NCBI GenBank assembly: GCA_050331115.1
Contig: JBHJHD010000059.1
Span: 14,198-78,197, forward strand
DNA: 64,000 nt
Source of the DNA: JBCCAG01 sp050331115
GTDB taxonomy: Bacteria > Cyanobacteriota > Cyanobacteriia > CAKZMO01
Direction of reading: 5' to 3'
Each line of letters opens with the position of its first letter. Positions within the stretch are counted from its first letter, which is position 1. This document shows positions 34,936 through 43,820 of this stretch, piece after piece. The translations under genes and the position numbers were made by a program. Below the pieces are notes generated by a model, which worked only from the letters and a program-made list of their open reading frames with translations, did not search any database and was not told the origin of the DNA.

Positions 34936-35844
34936 TATTCTATGCTGCAGTTTTTATATTTGGTGGCCAGTACATTGAATGTCGATACCCGAACCCTCTG
35001 AATCGCCACCTCAGCATTCTTCTCTAAATGTTGAGGAAGGCATGACATTCCCCCATAAGCGCATTTAGCTGTGCTCTATTAACAATCCCAAAAACCGACA
35101 GCGCGTAAACGCAATAAATTAGAAGTTGCGGCTGCTATCTCCATTAGGCACCTGCCGAATTTCCTAACGAAAGTTTTTGATATACCAACTCTATCCCATG
35201 AAAAAAGATTTTCTAACGCAGCGCAACGGCAATTCCGCTATCTTTACGTGGAGTTCACAACCTGTCAGCGACTAAAGTAATTCCATAAAGAATGTATTGA
35301 GTTAAGGCGCGCCGTGGTATACCCAAGCACAGTATGTTCCAAATAGCGCATCCCGCTGCGAGCCTCAGTATCTAGCGCAAAATTTAACTTGCGGAAGCAA
35401 AATAGAGGCCTTCTTTTTTGGCTGCCACCTTACCAATACATAACTATTTGCAGAGTTCTTTTGAGATGAATGGGGAACAGTATTTCTCAGTAATCTTGTG
35501 CAATCTTTTCTAGATATACTTTAAGAATATAAAAATGTAGAGAATTCTTGAACGCTCCAGCGCGCTTTCCGGCTCAGCCTATAGGAATATAAAACGACCC
35601 GAAGCAGTATGAATTTTACCTTAGGTAACCCCGCAGCTCAGCTGATGGGTCCAGCCTACCCAATGAACCTCTGCACCTTTGAACCCAGCTGCCTGCATGT
35701 CGGCTTTGATACTGCTTGCAGCGGGGCTCAGCTCATACTGCTGCAGTCTGTCAGCGCCGATAATGCTCTGCAGCAGCCTTGAGTCATTTGGCCAATGCGC
35801 GTTAACTTGGAAGGGTATAGGGTGCAGGGCAGGGGGAACGCTAA
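34936..35844. other. Long noncoding region upstream of the polysaccharide locus
   Basis: About 900 bases hold no convincing gene and are AT-richer than their surroundings. The promoter of the polysaccharide locus is expected in the first few hundred bases. At 35621-35844 the minus strand stays open for about 74 codons without a start (ending in HWVGWTHQLSCGVT and a TAA stop at 35621-35623), directly against the edge of the MITE-like element. This may be a remnant of a broken gene or chance. No RNA gene is recognisable. Confidence 0.5.
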
Positions 35845-35973
35845 GAGGATGTTTGAAAAGTATTGGTTAAAGCATGACGCCTCGGTTTCACCCCCCTCAA
35901 TCCCCCTACGCCCTGAGGGCGTAGGGGGATTGAGGGGGTAATACAGAACTTTCGCTACTTTTCAAACGCCCTC
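35845..35973. mobile_element. 129-bp MITE-like element with TIRs and TAA target duplication
   Basis: Terminal inverted repeats GAGGATGTTTGAAAAGTA (35845-35862) and its complement at 35956-35973 match at 16 of 18 positions. The element is flanked by TAA on both sides (35842-35844 and 35974-35976), a target duplication as made by TNA-duplicating IS5-family (IS1031-like) transposases. The interior is dominated by a perfect palindrome with two 22-base arms, 35892-35913 and 35917-35938, and a three-base loop. There is no coding capacity, so it must have been moved in trans. Confidence 0.85.
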
Positions 35974-36012
35974 TAAAGTAATTTGCAGAAGACACAGAGA
36001 GAAATAGCGCAA

Positions 36013-36339
36013 GTGACGCCACTCAATTTTACCGAGAATAGAGCCATTAAGCTGCTCTCGATTGCCCTGATGTCTTTGGCTCTGGGGTTAGAGATCGCTA
36101 AATTATCTCCTTGGACGCTCCCCCCAATTCCTGCAGCCCTACTCACAACGGCCCGTGCTGCTCTAATTATCCATCTTCTTGAAGGGGCGATCGCAGTGGC
36201 TGCAGCGATAATTTACCGCAAGCCAGCCCTGCGCTACGGACCCTACACATTTTGGGTCGGCACCGTGGGGCTCGTCGAGATATTTAAGCATGCTAGTAAA
36301 AGCGAAAGTCTGGAGGCTAGCGGCATATCTCAAAACTAG
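36013..36339 (+). CDS. Small membrane protein of unknown function
   Basis: The product has about 108 residues from the GTG at 36013, or 118 from a TTG at 35983. It has three hydrophobic segments: LLSIALMSLALGLEIA, AALLTTARAALIIHLLEGAIAVAAAIIY and a weaker YTFWVGTVGLVEIF. The loops contain positively charged residues. I do not recognise the family. The MITE-like element ends only 37-40 bases before the GTG, so it may have displaced the native promoter or start. The stop codon lies inside a 13-bp inverted repeat that probably terminates infB on the other strand. Confidence 0.6.
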   Translation: MTPLNFTENRAIKLLSIALMSLALGLEIAKLSPWTLPPIPAALLTTARAALIIHLLEGAIAVAAAIIYRKPALRYGPYTFWVGTVGLVEIFKHASKSESLEASGISQN

Positions 36340-36348
36340 CCTCCAGAC
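36298..36348 (-). terminator. Intrinsic terminator of the rimP-nusA-rnpM-infB operon
   Basis: On the minus strand, six bases after the infB stop, GTCTGGAGGCTAG and CTAGCCTCCAGAC (36336-36348 and 36308-36320) form a perfect 13-bp stem. A T-rich tail, TTTCGCTTTT, follows. The hairpin overlaps the 3' end of the convergent membrane-protein gene, including its stop codon. Confidence 0.75.
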
Positions 36349-36353
36349 AAGGT

Positions 36354-39323
36354 TTAGACCGTAAGCGTGCGTCGCTTCGTCACCAGTCGGTAGGCTTCAA
36401 TGATATCGCCATCTTCCCAGCTGTTGAACTTGTCGACGCCAATACCGCATTCATAGCCAGCGGCCACCTCTTTCACGTCATCCTTCATCCGCTTCAGAGA
36501 ATCGAGGGAGCCTTCGAACACCACCTCTTTACCCCGCTGGACGCGCACGCGGCAGTTGCGTACCACTTTGCCCGACTGAACGTAGCAGCCGGCTACAGCC
36601 CCGCGACCTACGGCAAATACGGCGCGAACTTCGACTTGACCCAGCGGCTCTTCCACCAGCTCGGGCTCCAACATCCCCTCCATTGCGCCCTGAATGTCTT
36701 CCAGAAGCTTGTAGATGATGTCATATTCCCGGATATCGACACCGGCCTGGTCTGCCGCCTGGCGGGCACCGCTCGCCAAGGTGGTGTTAAAGCCGATGAT
36801 AACTGCGCCACTGGCCGCAGCTAGGTCGACGTCCGTCTCGCTGATTTCACCTGGGGCAGAGAGCAGCACGCGCACCTGGACCTCTTCCTGTGGAAGCTGC
36901 TGCAGGGAGGCCAAAATTGCCTCTAGGGATCCCTGAACGTCGGCTTTGATTAGCAGATTGAGCTCTTTAAGCTCGCCCTCTTGAGCTTGGCTAGAGAGGG
37001 TATTGAGGCTGACCCGGCGCGACGCTAGGGTTTGCTGCAGCCGCGACTGGCGCTGAGCGTCGGCGCGGCTATCGGCCACCGATCGCGCCTCCCGCTCATC
37101 GCGGAAGACCTCAAACTCCTCACCCGCTGCCGGGACGTCGTTCAGGCCCAGTACCTCAACGGCGAAGGAGGGACTAGCCTCCGGAACGCGATCGCCCCGG
37201 TCGTCAATCATGGCTCTCACCTTACCAAACACTGAGCCGGCCACAATCACATCGCCAATTTTAAGGGTACCGTTTTGAACCAGCAGGGTTGCTACCGGTC
37301 CGCGGGCCTTGTCTAGGTTGGCTTCAATCACCGTACCGCGAGCCGCACGGTCGGGGTTGGCGTGCAGATCTTCGACCTCTGAGACTAGCAGAAGCATATC
37401 CAGCAGACTGTCTAGGTTCTCACCCTTGAGAGCGCTGACGGGTACCATGATAATCTCACCGCCCCACTCCTCTGGAACCAGGCTGTGCTCCATGAGCTCC
37501 TGCTTCACGCGGTCGGGGTTGGCCTCTTCTTTATCGACCTTATTAATGGCGACTACGATAGGCACCTCTGCCGCCTGCGCGTGGCGAATGGCTTCAATGG
37601 TCTGGGGACGTACGCCGTCGTCTGCCGCTACCACCAGCACCGCGATGTCGGTCACCCGAGCCCCTCGGGCTCGCATGGCGGTAAACGCCTCGTGACCCGG
37701 CGTGTCTAAGAAGACAATCTGCTGCGTGCTATCGCCGTGCGGCACGTCGACGTGGTAGGCGCCGATGTGCTGCGTGATGCCGCCCGCTTCGCCCTGGGCC
37801 ACCTTGGCCTGGCGAATCGAGTCAAGCAGGGTTGTCTTACCGTGGTCGACGTGGCCCATGATGGTGACCACAGGCGGACGGCGAACTAGGTTTTCTAGAT
37901 CCGCAGCGTCCAACATCTCGGTCACCTTCTTCGCCTCGGCTTCGCCCGCCTCGGCTTCCACCATCACCTCGTATTCTTCTCCCACTGCTGCCGCCGTGGA
38001 GACGTCTAGAATCTGGTTGATATTGGTCGCGATCCCTTTAAAGAACAAGGTCTTGATGATATCGGTCTCCGGCACCATCAGCTGCTCAGCGAGCTCGTGA
38101 ACGGAAATTCCGTCCTCCGAAATGCCGATAATTTCCGGCCGCTCATCCTTCGGCTCCGGCTCGCGGCGATCGCGCTTAAACTGACGTCGCTCCTGCGAGG
38201 GCTTCGATGGCGAGGGCTTACGCCGCGCTGCAGCAGGCTTCGGCGTAGCGCCACCCATCCCTTTTGGCTTGGGCGGGCGCATTAGCGACAGCGTCATTTG
38301 CTCTGCCGAAACCGCATCGGTATCGCCTGAAGCGTCTTCGTCATCAAAGTCTTCATCATCGACGATGAGATCTCTGCGCTTTGGACGGTTTGCTTTACGC
38401 TTCGGAATTTCCTGCTCGTCCTCTTCCTCAGTCTCTTTCTTCCGATCGCGCTTGGGCCGCATTGGTGACGGACGGAGCAGACTAATTTCGTCAATAACGC
38501 TGACGCTGGAGTCGTCTGACGCTGCTTGTGTTTCACCTTCCTCCTTCGCCTGGGGCCGAGAGGGCATCGGCCGACCCACCGGCCGCCTCAGCTTGGGCGG
38601 CTCAGCCAGCTTGGGCGGCTCAGCATCGGCTTGCCGCATTCTGACTGGCGCATTTGCTGCATCGGGCTGTACAATCTGCGGCGGCCTAGGGCGATCGGGT
38701 TGATCTACCACAGCGGAGCCGTTGCCGTTTGTCTCCTCTACAACCTCAGGCTGGTCTTGAGGCCTGACAGGGGGAGAGATCAGCGACGGTCTTTCAAGCT
38801 GCTCTACAGCCCCATTGCCTGTATCTGCCGCCTCAGCTACGGGCGGTCTGACCACTCCGGACTCAACCGGTGGCGGTGCGCCCACGTTAACCGCTGCGCT
38901 CGCCGCAGCTGGCTCAGCTGGCTTGCCGATGCGAGGCGGCGATGTAAGGCGGGGAGACTTAATAGGCCTGGGCGGTGGCGGGGCACTTGCAGGCTGCTGC
39001 CGGGCGGCGGGCCTGTCTACGGGTGGGGCAGGAGGTGCTGCTTCAGAAGACGTGCGCTTGCGGATTTCTAGAATCTGAGGCTTGCGCTTTGGCGGGTCTT
39101 TAGGCTTCAGCTCAGGTCGCGCTCGCTGCGATCGCTTGGCGGCAGGTGGACGGGCTATTCGCTTAGCTGATGCCGATCGAATCCGCTCGGCGTCGGATTC
39201 TGTGATCGTACTACTGTGACTCTTTGCAGCGATATCGAGCTCATTACAGACTTCTAAAATGTCGCGATTATCCAAACTTAACTCTTTCGACAACTCGTAT
39301 ATTCTGACTTTGTCGTTGCTCAT
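36354..39323 (-). CDS. infB: Translation initiation factor IF-2
   Basis: This 989-residue GTPase delivers initiator tRNA to the 30S subunit. The N-terminal IF2_N domain (VRIYELSKELSLDNRDILEVC) is followed by a roughly 330-residue Pro/Ala/Arg-rich, low-complexity linker. The linker is expanded as in other cyanobacteria and contains acidic blocks (EEEDEQEIPKRK, DDEDFDDEDASGD). The G domain starts near residue 487: GHVDHGKT, DTPGHEAFTAMRARG, NKVDKEEANPD. The beta-barrel domains and C-terminal fMet-tRNA-binding domain complete the protein. It is the last gene of the rimP-nusA-rnpM-infB operon and ends at a clear terminator hairpin. Confidence 0.98.
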   Translation of the reverse strand: MSNDKVRIYELSKELSLDNRDILEVCNELDIAAKSHSSTITESDAERIRSASAKRIARPPAAKRSQRARPELKPKDPPKRKPQILEIRKRTSSEAAPPAPPVDRPAARQQPASAPPPPRPIKSPRLTSPPRIGKPAEPAAASAAVNVGAPPPVESGVVRPPVAEAADTGNGAVEQLERPSLISPPVRPQDQPEVVEETNGNGSAVVDQPDRPRPPQIVQPDAANAPVRMRQADAEPPKLAEPPKLRRPVGRPMPSRPQAKEEGETQAASDDSSVSVIDEISLLRPSPMRPKRDRKKETEEEDEQEIPKRKANRPKRRDLIVDDEDFDDEDASGDTDAVSAEQMTLSLMRPPKPKGMGGATPKPAAARRKPSPSKPSQERRQFKRDRREPEPKDERPEIIGISEDGISVHELAEQLMVPETDIIKTLFFKGIATNINQILDVSTAAAVGEEYEVMVEAEAGEAEAKKVTEMLDAADLENLVRRPPVVTIMGHVDHGKTTLLDSIRQAKVAQGEAGGITQHIGAYHVDVPHGDSTQQIVFLDTPGHEAFTAMRARGARVTDIAVLVVAADDGVRPQTIEAIRHAQAAEVPIVVAINKVDKEEANPDRVKQELMEHSLVPEEWGGEIIMVPVSALKGENLDSLLDMLLLVSEVEDLHANPDRAARGTVIEANLDKARGPVATLLVQNGTLKIGDVIVAGSVFGKVRAMIDDRGDRVPEASPSFAVEVLGLNDVPAAGEEFEVFRDEREARSVADSRADAQRQSRLQQTLASRRVSLNTLSSQAQEGELKELNLLIKADVQGSLEAILASLQQLPQEEVQVRVLLSAPGEISETDVDLAAASGAVIIGFNTTLASGARQAADQAGVDIREYDIIYKLLEDIQGAMEGMLEPELVEEPLGQVEVRAVFAVGRGAVAGCYVQSGKVVRNCRVRVQRGKEVVFEGSLDSLKRMKDDVKEVAAGYECGIGVDKFNSWEDGDIIEAYRLVTKRRTLTV

Positions 39324-39497
39324 CCCTACCTCATGCGTACCAAAAAAACTGCTACATAACGACGACCTAATTCTTCTACACAGGACAACAGTGAGATTTA
39401 GACCATATCACCTAGCTTACAGAGCGATTGCCTTGTCGCAAGGCTACAGAAATCAATTCTAGCCCAATAGTCTATCTGCATGCAGGACAAGATAGCT

Positions 39498-39791
39498 CTA
39501 GTCCTGATGATGATGCGCCAAACGCCCCTCCGAGTCCTTGTGAGCGGCCGGCAGGCGAGCCCGGAGCTGATCATAGATATCGTCAGGAACCGGAGCCCTC
39601 AGGATTTTTCCGAGCCGATTCTTCCGCTGAGCCGCCTGCAGACAGGCGCTACAGGGGCAGAGATAGGCCGATCGCCCCATACCAACGTCTAGCTGCAGCG
39701 ATCGCGACGGATGAACGCGGACCACGCGCCAAAATGCTGACCTGTGAGCTACCCGCCTGCAGCTAATGCAGCGGCGATAGTTGGGGTCCAT
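39498..39791 (-). CDS. rnpM: RnpM / YlxR family RNA-binding protein (DUF448)
   Basis: The 97-residue protein has the YlxR fold signatures RRCISCRRVAHRSAFWRVVR at the N-terminus and GMGRSAYLCPCSACLQAAQRKNRL in the middle. The cysteine pairs C..C and C.C..C are kept. In Bacillus the homologue binds the RNA of RNase P and modulates it. The position between nusA and infB is the conserved location for this family. The C-terminal His-rich tail is unremarkable. An ATG start lies 30 bases after nusA. Confidence 0.93.
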   Translation of the reverse strand: MDPNYRRCISCRRVAHRSAFWRVVRVHPSRSLQLDVGMGRSAYLCPCSACLQAAQRKNRLGKILRAPVPDDIYDQLRARLPAAHKDSEGRLAHHHQD

Positions 39792-39821
39792 ATAGAATTC
39801 TTCCCAATAAAATTTTACACC

Positions 39822-41306
39822 TTAGGGCTCATATAGGCCTTCCCGGGGCTCCACCACGGCCTGGGGTCTGCTGGCGTTTTGGACTGCCAGGGCCTCATCG
39901 CTAGTAAACCGCAGCGGTTCGCGATCGCTCCCCGGCGCTGCGATTGGGGCCGGTGCGCCTTCCGGTTCAGCGACCGACGCGGGTTCCTCAAACTCAACGG
40001 GGTTAGTCTCCATGTAGCTCGCTGACGCAGCCAGCAGCGCCGCCTCTCTGGCGGCAACTTCTCTAGCTTCGATATCTCGCACCTCTGCTACCGCAGCTTC
40101 TTGAGCTTCCGCCGCCTCATAGGCAATGCGCCGCTGCTCCTCAATCTCAGCCATCCTCTGGTCTTCTGTCTCGTAGTCATACTTGGCAGAATCCTTGATG
40201 TCGATCTTCCACCCTGTGAGGCGCGCCGCCAGGCGCACGTTTTGCCCTTCCTTACCGATGGCCAGGCTGAGCTGGTCCTCAGCGACCAAGACGTGGGCCT
40301 GGCGATCCTCGGGGTCCATCAGCCGCACCTCGTCAACGCGGGCTGGGCTGAGGGCGTTGGCGACGTAGGTGGCTGGGTCAGGAGACCAGCGAATCACGTC
40401 AATCTTCTCGCCCCGCAGCTCGTTGACTACCACCTGAATGCGCGATCCCCGCGCGCCGATGCAGGCCCCGACCGGATCAACATCTCGTTCAATGGTGTCT
40501 ACGGCAATCTTGGTGCGGGGCCCGACAGAGCGAGACGGGGGATTAGCCTCGCGGGCCACTGCAACAATGCGGACAATCTCGTCCTCGATCTCGGGAACCT
40601 CGTTGGCAAAGAGATAGACCACTAGGCCCGCATCGGCGCGGGACACCACGAGCTGCGGCCCTCGGTGAGATCCCTCAGAAACCCGCTTTAAATAGACCCG
40701 CAACGTGGCGTTTGCCCGGTAGTTGTCGTTGGGCAACTGCTCGCGCTTCGGCAGCTCGGCCTCTACCTCGGGCTGACCAAAGCCGCTGGTGACCGCCATA
40801 ATCACCGACTGACGCTCGAACCGCAGCACCCGGGCCTGGAGCACCGTACTCTCTAGGTCCTTAAACTCCTCTTGAATAATTTTGCGCTGCTGATCCCGCA
40901 GCTTTTGAGAGAGCACCTGTTTGGTCTGGATGGCGGCCATGCGGCCAAATTCGCTTTGCTCTGGGGTGACATCCAGAATCACGGTATCGCCAAGCTGGGC
41001 CTCTGCCGCTACTTCCTGAACTTCGTTGAGGGAAATTTGATGGTCCGGAACGCTGACGGCCTCCACGATCATTTTGGTGGCTAAGATACGAAAGCCTTCC
41101 TCTTCGGTATCGAGCTCGATCTCAAAGTTGTCGAAGTATTCTTCGTCAAATACTTCTGCTTCAGGTCGGTAGGTGCGGCGATAGCGCTCGTATCCTTTGA
41201 GCAGCGCCTCTCTCAACGCGGCCTGTACTGCTGATTTGGGTAGGTTGCGCTCGCTGCTGATGCTGTCGATCATGGTCTGGAGACCGGGTAGTTCGACCAT
41301 TGACAT
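39822..41306 (-). CDS. nusA: Transcription termination/antitermination factor NusA
   Basis: The 494-residue factor binds RNA polymerase and RNA to tune pausing and termination. The N-terminal polymerase-binding domain spans about 1-125 (LRDQQRKIIQEEFKDLESTVLQA marks its end). The S1 domain follows, then two KH domains (GPRTKIAVDTIERDVDPVGACIGARGSRIQVVVNELRGEKIDVI and AIGKEGQNVRLAARLTGWKIDI, near 275-375). The last 100 residues are an acidic, Ala/Glu-rich tail in place of the acidic repeats of E. coli NusA. It is the second gene of the operon. A perfect 12-nt tandem duplication precedes its start. Confidence 0.97.
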   Translation of the reverse strand: MSMVELPGLQTMIDSISSERNLPKSAVQAALREALLKGYERYRRTYRPEAEVFDEEYFDNFEIELDTEEEGFRILATKMIVEAVSVPDHQISLNEVQEVAAEAQLGDTVILDVTPEQSEFGRMAAIQTKQVLSQKLRDQQRKIIQEEFKDLESTVLQARVLRFERQSVIMAVTSGFGQPEVEAELPKREQLPNDNYRANATLRVYLKRVSEGSHRGPQLVVSRADAGLVVYLFANEVPEIEDEIVRIVAVAREANPPSRSVGPRTKIAVDTIERDVDPVGACIGARGSRIQVVVNELRGEKIDVIRWSPDPATYVANALSPARVDEVRLMDPEDRQAHVLVAEDQLSLAIGKEGQNVRLAARLTGWKIDIKDSAKYDYETEDQRMAEIEEQRRIAYEAAEAQEAAVAEVRDIEAREVAAREAALLAASASYMETNPVEFEEPASVAEPEGAPAPIAAPGSDREPLRFTSDEALAVQNASRPQAVVEPREGLYEP

Positions 41307-41318
41307 GGCTATATCCTC

Positions 41319-41342
41319 TTAATGCAAATGTTAATGCAAATG
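41319..41342. repeat. Two perfect tandem copies of a 12-nt unit in the rimP-nusA gap
   Basis: TTAATGCAAATG is repeated without mismatch or spacer. On the minus strand it sits 12-36 bases upstream of the nusA start, where it would affect the intercistronic RNA leader. Confidence 0.85.
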
Positions 41343-41458
41343 AATCGTTGATGGGTAAGGCGTCTTTGGCGTGGCCAATACGACGCGGTTCTAAAATTGT
41401 GCCTAGACCGGCCTAGATGGAGATGAGGCCAAGGGGAGTAGGCCACTTGACCTTGGCG

Positions 41459-41920
41459 CTAGGCACTATTGCTGAGCTGAACTGCTTGAATTTGAGCTCT
41501 GGGAATGGCAACCGTCCGGCCTCGGCAGCTGATGTGAACGGCGCTGTCGTCGCGGCGAATAAGCTGGCCCTGCCAAGTCGACTGGCCCTTGAATGGCTCC
41601 GATGTGGTGACTACAACGGGGAATCCCTTAAACGACGTAAAGTCTCGCTCGCTGGTCAACGTCTCGGAGAGTCCTGGACTGGAGACCTCTAGCACGTAGG
41701 CGCTAGGGATAATGCCAGAGCTGTCGAGCACCTCTTCCAGCGCCCGGCTCATCGCTTCGCAGTCGTTCAGGCTGGTATCGCCTTGACTATTACGAACGTT
41801 GATCTGCAGCACGGGCGGGCTTTGGTTGGTGTGAAGGGTGGCGTGCTCTACGTCAAGCCCGAGGCGGGCCGCAACGGGAGCCGCAATCTCACAGATCTGG
41901 GGGATAAGAGGATGGGTCAT
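41459..41920 (-). CDS. rimP: Ribosome maturation factor RimP
   Basis: The 153-residue protein assists 30S subunit maturation. Family segments are LGLDVEHATLHTNQSPPVLQINVRN, DCEAMSRALEEVLD and YVLEVSSPGLSETL, followed by the C-terminal SH3-like barrel with IPRAQIQAVQL. The ATG at 41920 (MTHPLIPQICEIAAPVAARL) gives the usual length; an upstream in-frame ATG at 41983 would add 21 atypical residues. It heads the rimP-nusA-rnpM-infB operon; the region just upstream contains an intrinsic-terminator-like hairpin on the same strand. Confidence 0.95.
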   Translation of the reverse strand: MTHPLIPQICEIAAPVAARLGLDVEHATLHTNQSPPVLQINVRNSQGDTSLNDCEAMSRALEEVLDSSGIIPSAYVLEVSSPGLSETLTSERDFTSFKGFPVVVTTSEPFKGQSTWQGQLIRRDDSAVHISCRGRTVAIPRAQIQAVQLSNSA

Positions 41921-41983
41921 GGCAATCGTCGTCGGGCCACCTACGGTTAGGCGATGAGAAATGGCGCATTGGGAAATAGGCAT

Positions 41984-42006
41984 AAAAAAAGCGGGCTTGA
42001 CCCACT
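41984..42006 (-). terminator. Intrinsic-terminator-like hairpin in the rimP leader
   Basis: Read on the minus strand, AGTGGG and CCCGCT pair (one G-U) around the loop TCAAG and are followed by seven T's. It is 64 bases before the rimP start and about 200 bases after the stop of the upstream minus-strand gene. It is either that gene's terminator after a long 3' region or an attenuator in the leader of the NusA operon. Confidence 0.65.
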
Positions 42007-42208
42007 TTCAGCACCTAGCTTGCTAAAAAGAAACCGCCGCCCCGCAATGCAAAACTTACGCAAAACTGAGCGCGATTCCAAGCCCATATTAGCGCATCTT
42101 CTCCGACCTGCAGAAGAATTGTTTCGGGCTGTCTCGCTGAGTTAAGAGATGTAGCGATTTGTGCTGCTGGTCGCGAATGACCCGGAATGAATTCTCCTGA
42201 AGAAATGG

Positions 42209-43705
42209 CTACGAAGACTTTTGGGTGATGGCATAGAGCTTCTGGGTTTGCTCCCGCAGCGCCTCCACATCTTCCTCCCCAAGACGCTTCACGTAGTTGA
42301 CCTTCACCTCGTCGAGCCAGACGGCCACCAGATCGGCGATTTCTTCGTCGGCGTTGCCCTTCTGGATCTCCCGGCGAAAGCTATCCCCTAGGTCTTGAAT
42401 GAGCTTGGCGGTTAGCTCAGCGCCGACCTCGTCCTGCATCGCGCCTGTAAAGCCCGAATATAAGGCGTCGTAGAGCTCTGATACCAGCTGCTTGGTGACT
42501 CGCTCGGATGTAGCCTCCACCCCCGGCAGCGATCGCAGCTGGGAATATAGGGGTGCGTCCTTGAGGGCTGAGCGAATGTTGTGGTAGAGCAGCGCCTCTA
42601 CATCGGGCTTTAGCTGGGGCAGCACGCGATAGGTCAGGGTCGACAAGACGCGGTCGACAATCACCTTGATCTCGTCGATGTCGTTGAGATCGATGTACTG
42701 CTCCCCAGTATCTGGATTGAGCAGCGATCGCGTAACGTCGCCCTCGCGGATGAGGTTTTGCACCTGGTCGATAATCCGCAGGATTACCACCTCGGTAAGC
42801 TCGATGGCGAAGTTAGCGACAATGCCCCGGGTGAGCCGATTGCGAACCGGCTCCAGGTCGATCAGGTTGGACTGGTTTATGCGGGAAATGACCGGGATGG
42901 CTCGCAGCCACCGCAAAAAGGGAATCAATAGAAAAATGTCGTACCAGCGCCACATCATGGTGTCGAGCCAGCTGGTGTCGCGGTAGCGCCGCTGCAGCCA
43001 CCAGGTGCGGGCCAGAAACTCCACGGCAAAAATGCCGATGAACCAAATGTCGATCAGAATGAAGCGATCGGTGGGAATGCCGCTTAGCCCCAGCAGCGGA
43101 GAGTCGATGCTGCGGTAGTAGTTGGCCTCGAACAGCGGCCGAATCTGGCTGTTGAAAAACGCGATCTCCTCCGTATAGTCTTGCGCTGAGAGATAGCGCT
43201 GGCTCCAAAAGGCGTCAAACGCCTCTTGCGATGACTCAAACTCCTGCCCCGTCGCGTCTGCCACGCGATCGCGGACGCGGTCTTTGATGCGCTCTAGGGC
43301 CCCAGTTTTATCCGCCAGCTCAAAGGGGTTTTCATCGATGACTTCTTCACTGCGCGTTCGCAGCTCGCTCAGCAGTCTACTAACCTCGGCAGAGGAGATG
43401 CCGCTTTCCACCACCTGCGACTCTAAGGCATCCACCGCCTCTAGGTAAGCGCTGGTCACCCGCTGGGGTTCGATGCCCTTAAACCTGCCGCCGTACCAGC
43501 GGGTAAACTCTGGGAAAAACCGCAGATAGTAGTCCCGTAGAGGAATGTAGCTGTAGTCGAAAAGGACCAGGGCAAAGTTGACCAAGGCGATCGCCGCCAT
43601 CAGCTTCTCAAACCAGCGATTGCGGCGGCGGGCGGTGGCGGCCCGTTTAGCGCGGGGGTTGGCGCGAGAGCTAGAACGGGGGCCAGAAGGCTGAAGAGCG
43701 GACAT
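42209..43705 (-). CDS. Membrane protein of unknown function with voltage-sensor-like helices
   Basis: The 498-residue protein has an Arg-rich N-terminus, one membrane helix at about 34-55 and a helical region (75-205). Further hydrophobic helices span about 215-280: FILIDIWFIGIFAVEFLARTWWL, then WYDIFLLIPFLRWLRAIPVISRI. The spacing of F..E..AR and of the IPFLRWLR.I helix recalls S2-S4 of voltage-sensor ion channels, but there is no pore sequence. The last 210 residues are a soluble helical region. I know it only as a cyanobacterial hypothetical with remote ion-transport-like features. It lies upstream of rimP on the same strand, with a 288-base gap. Confidence 0.7.
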   Translation of the reverse strand: MSALQPSGPRSSSRANPRAKRAATARRRNRWFEKLMAAIALVNFALVLFDYSYIPLRDYYLRFFPEFTRWYGGRFKGIEPQRVTSAYLEAVDALESQVVESGISSAEVSRLLSELRTRSEEVIDENPFELADKTGALERIKDRVRDRVADATGQEFESSQEAFDAFWSQRYLSAQDYTEEIAFFNSQIRPLFEANYYRSIDSPLLGLSGIPTDRFILIDIWFIGIFAVEFLARTWWLQRRYRDTSWLDTMMWRWYDIFLLIPFLRWLRAIPVISRINQSNLIDLEPVRNRLTRGIVANFAIELTEVVILRIIDQVQNLIREGDVTRSLLNPDTGEQYIDLNDIDEIKVIVDRVLSTLTYRVLPQLKPDVEALLYHNIRSALKDAPLYSQLRSLPGVEATSERVTKQLVSELYDALYSGFTGAMQDEVGAELTAKLIQDLGDSFRREIQKGNADEEIADLVAVWLDEVKVNYVKRLGEEDVEALREQTQKLYAITQKSS

Positions 43706-43820
43706 GACTGCTAGATTAAGGACATATGCTCACTGTAACGCCCACAGCGCATCATTTCACGGTCGATCCTAGTTTTGACCCCGCTCTGTTGCACTCGGTT
43801 TACTTCATTCGCCAAAGGTT

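Noticed and set aside
35679..35870. 63-codon plus-strand frame beside the MITE
   Set aside because: Cys- and Ser-rich random-like sequence that runs into the terminal repeat of the element.
41921..41983. N-terminal extension of RimP from ATG 41983
   Set aside because: The added 21 residues have no family counterpart, and the shorter form has the usual length.
42007..42208. tRNA (metY-like) gene upstream of rimP, as in E. coli
   Set aside because: No acceptor or T-loop consensus was found in this stretch on either strand.
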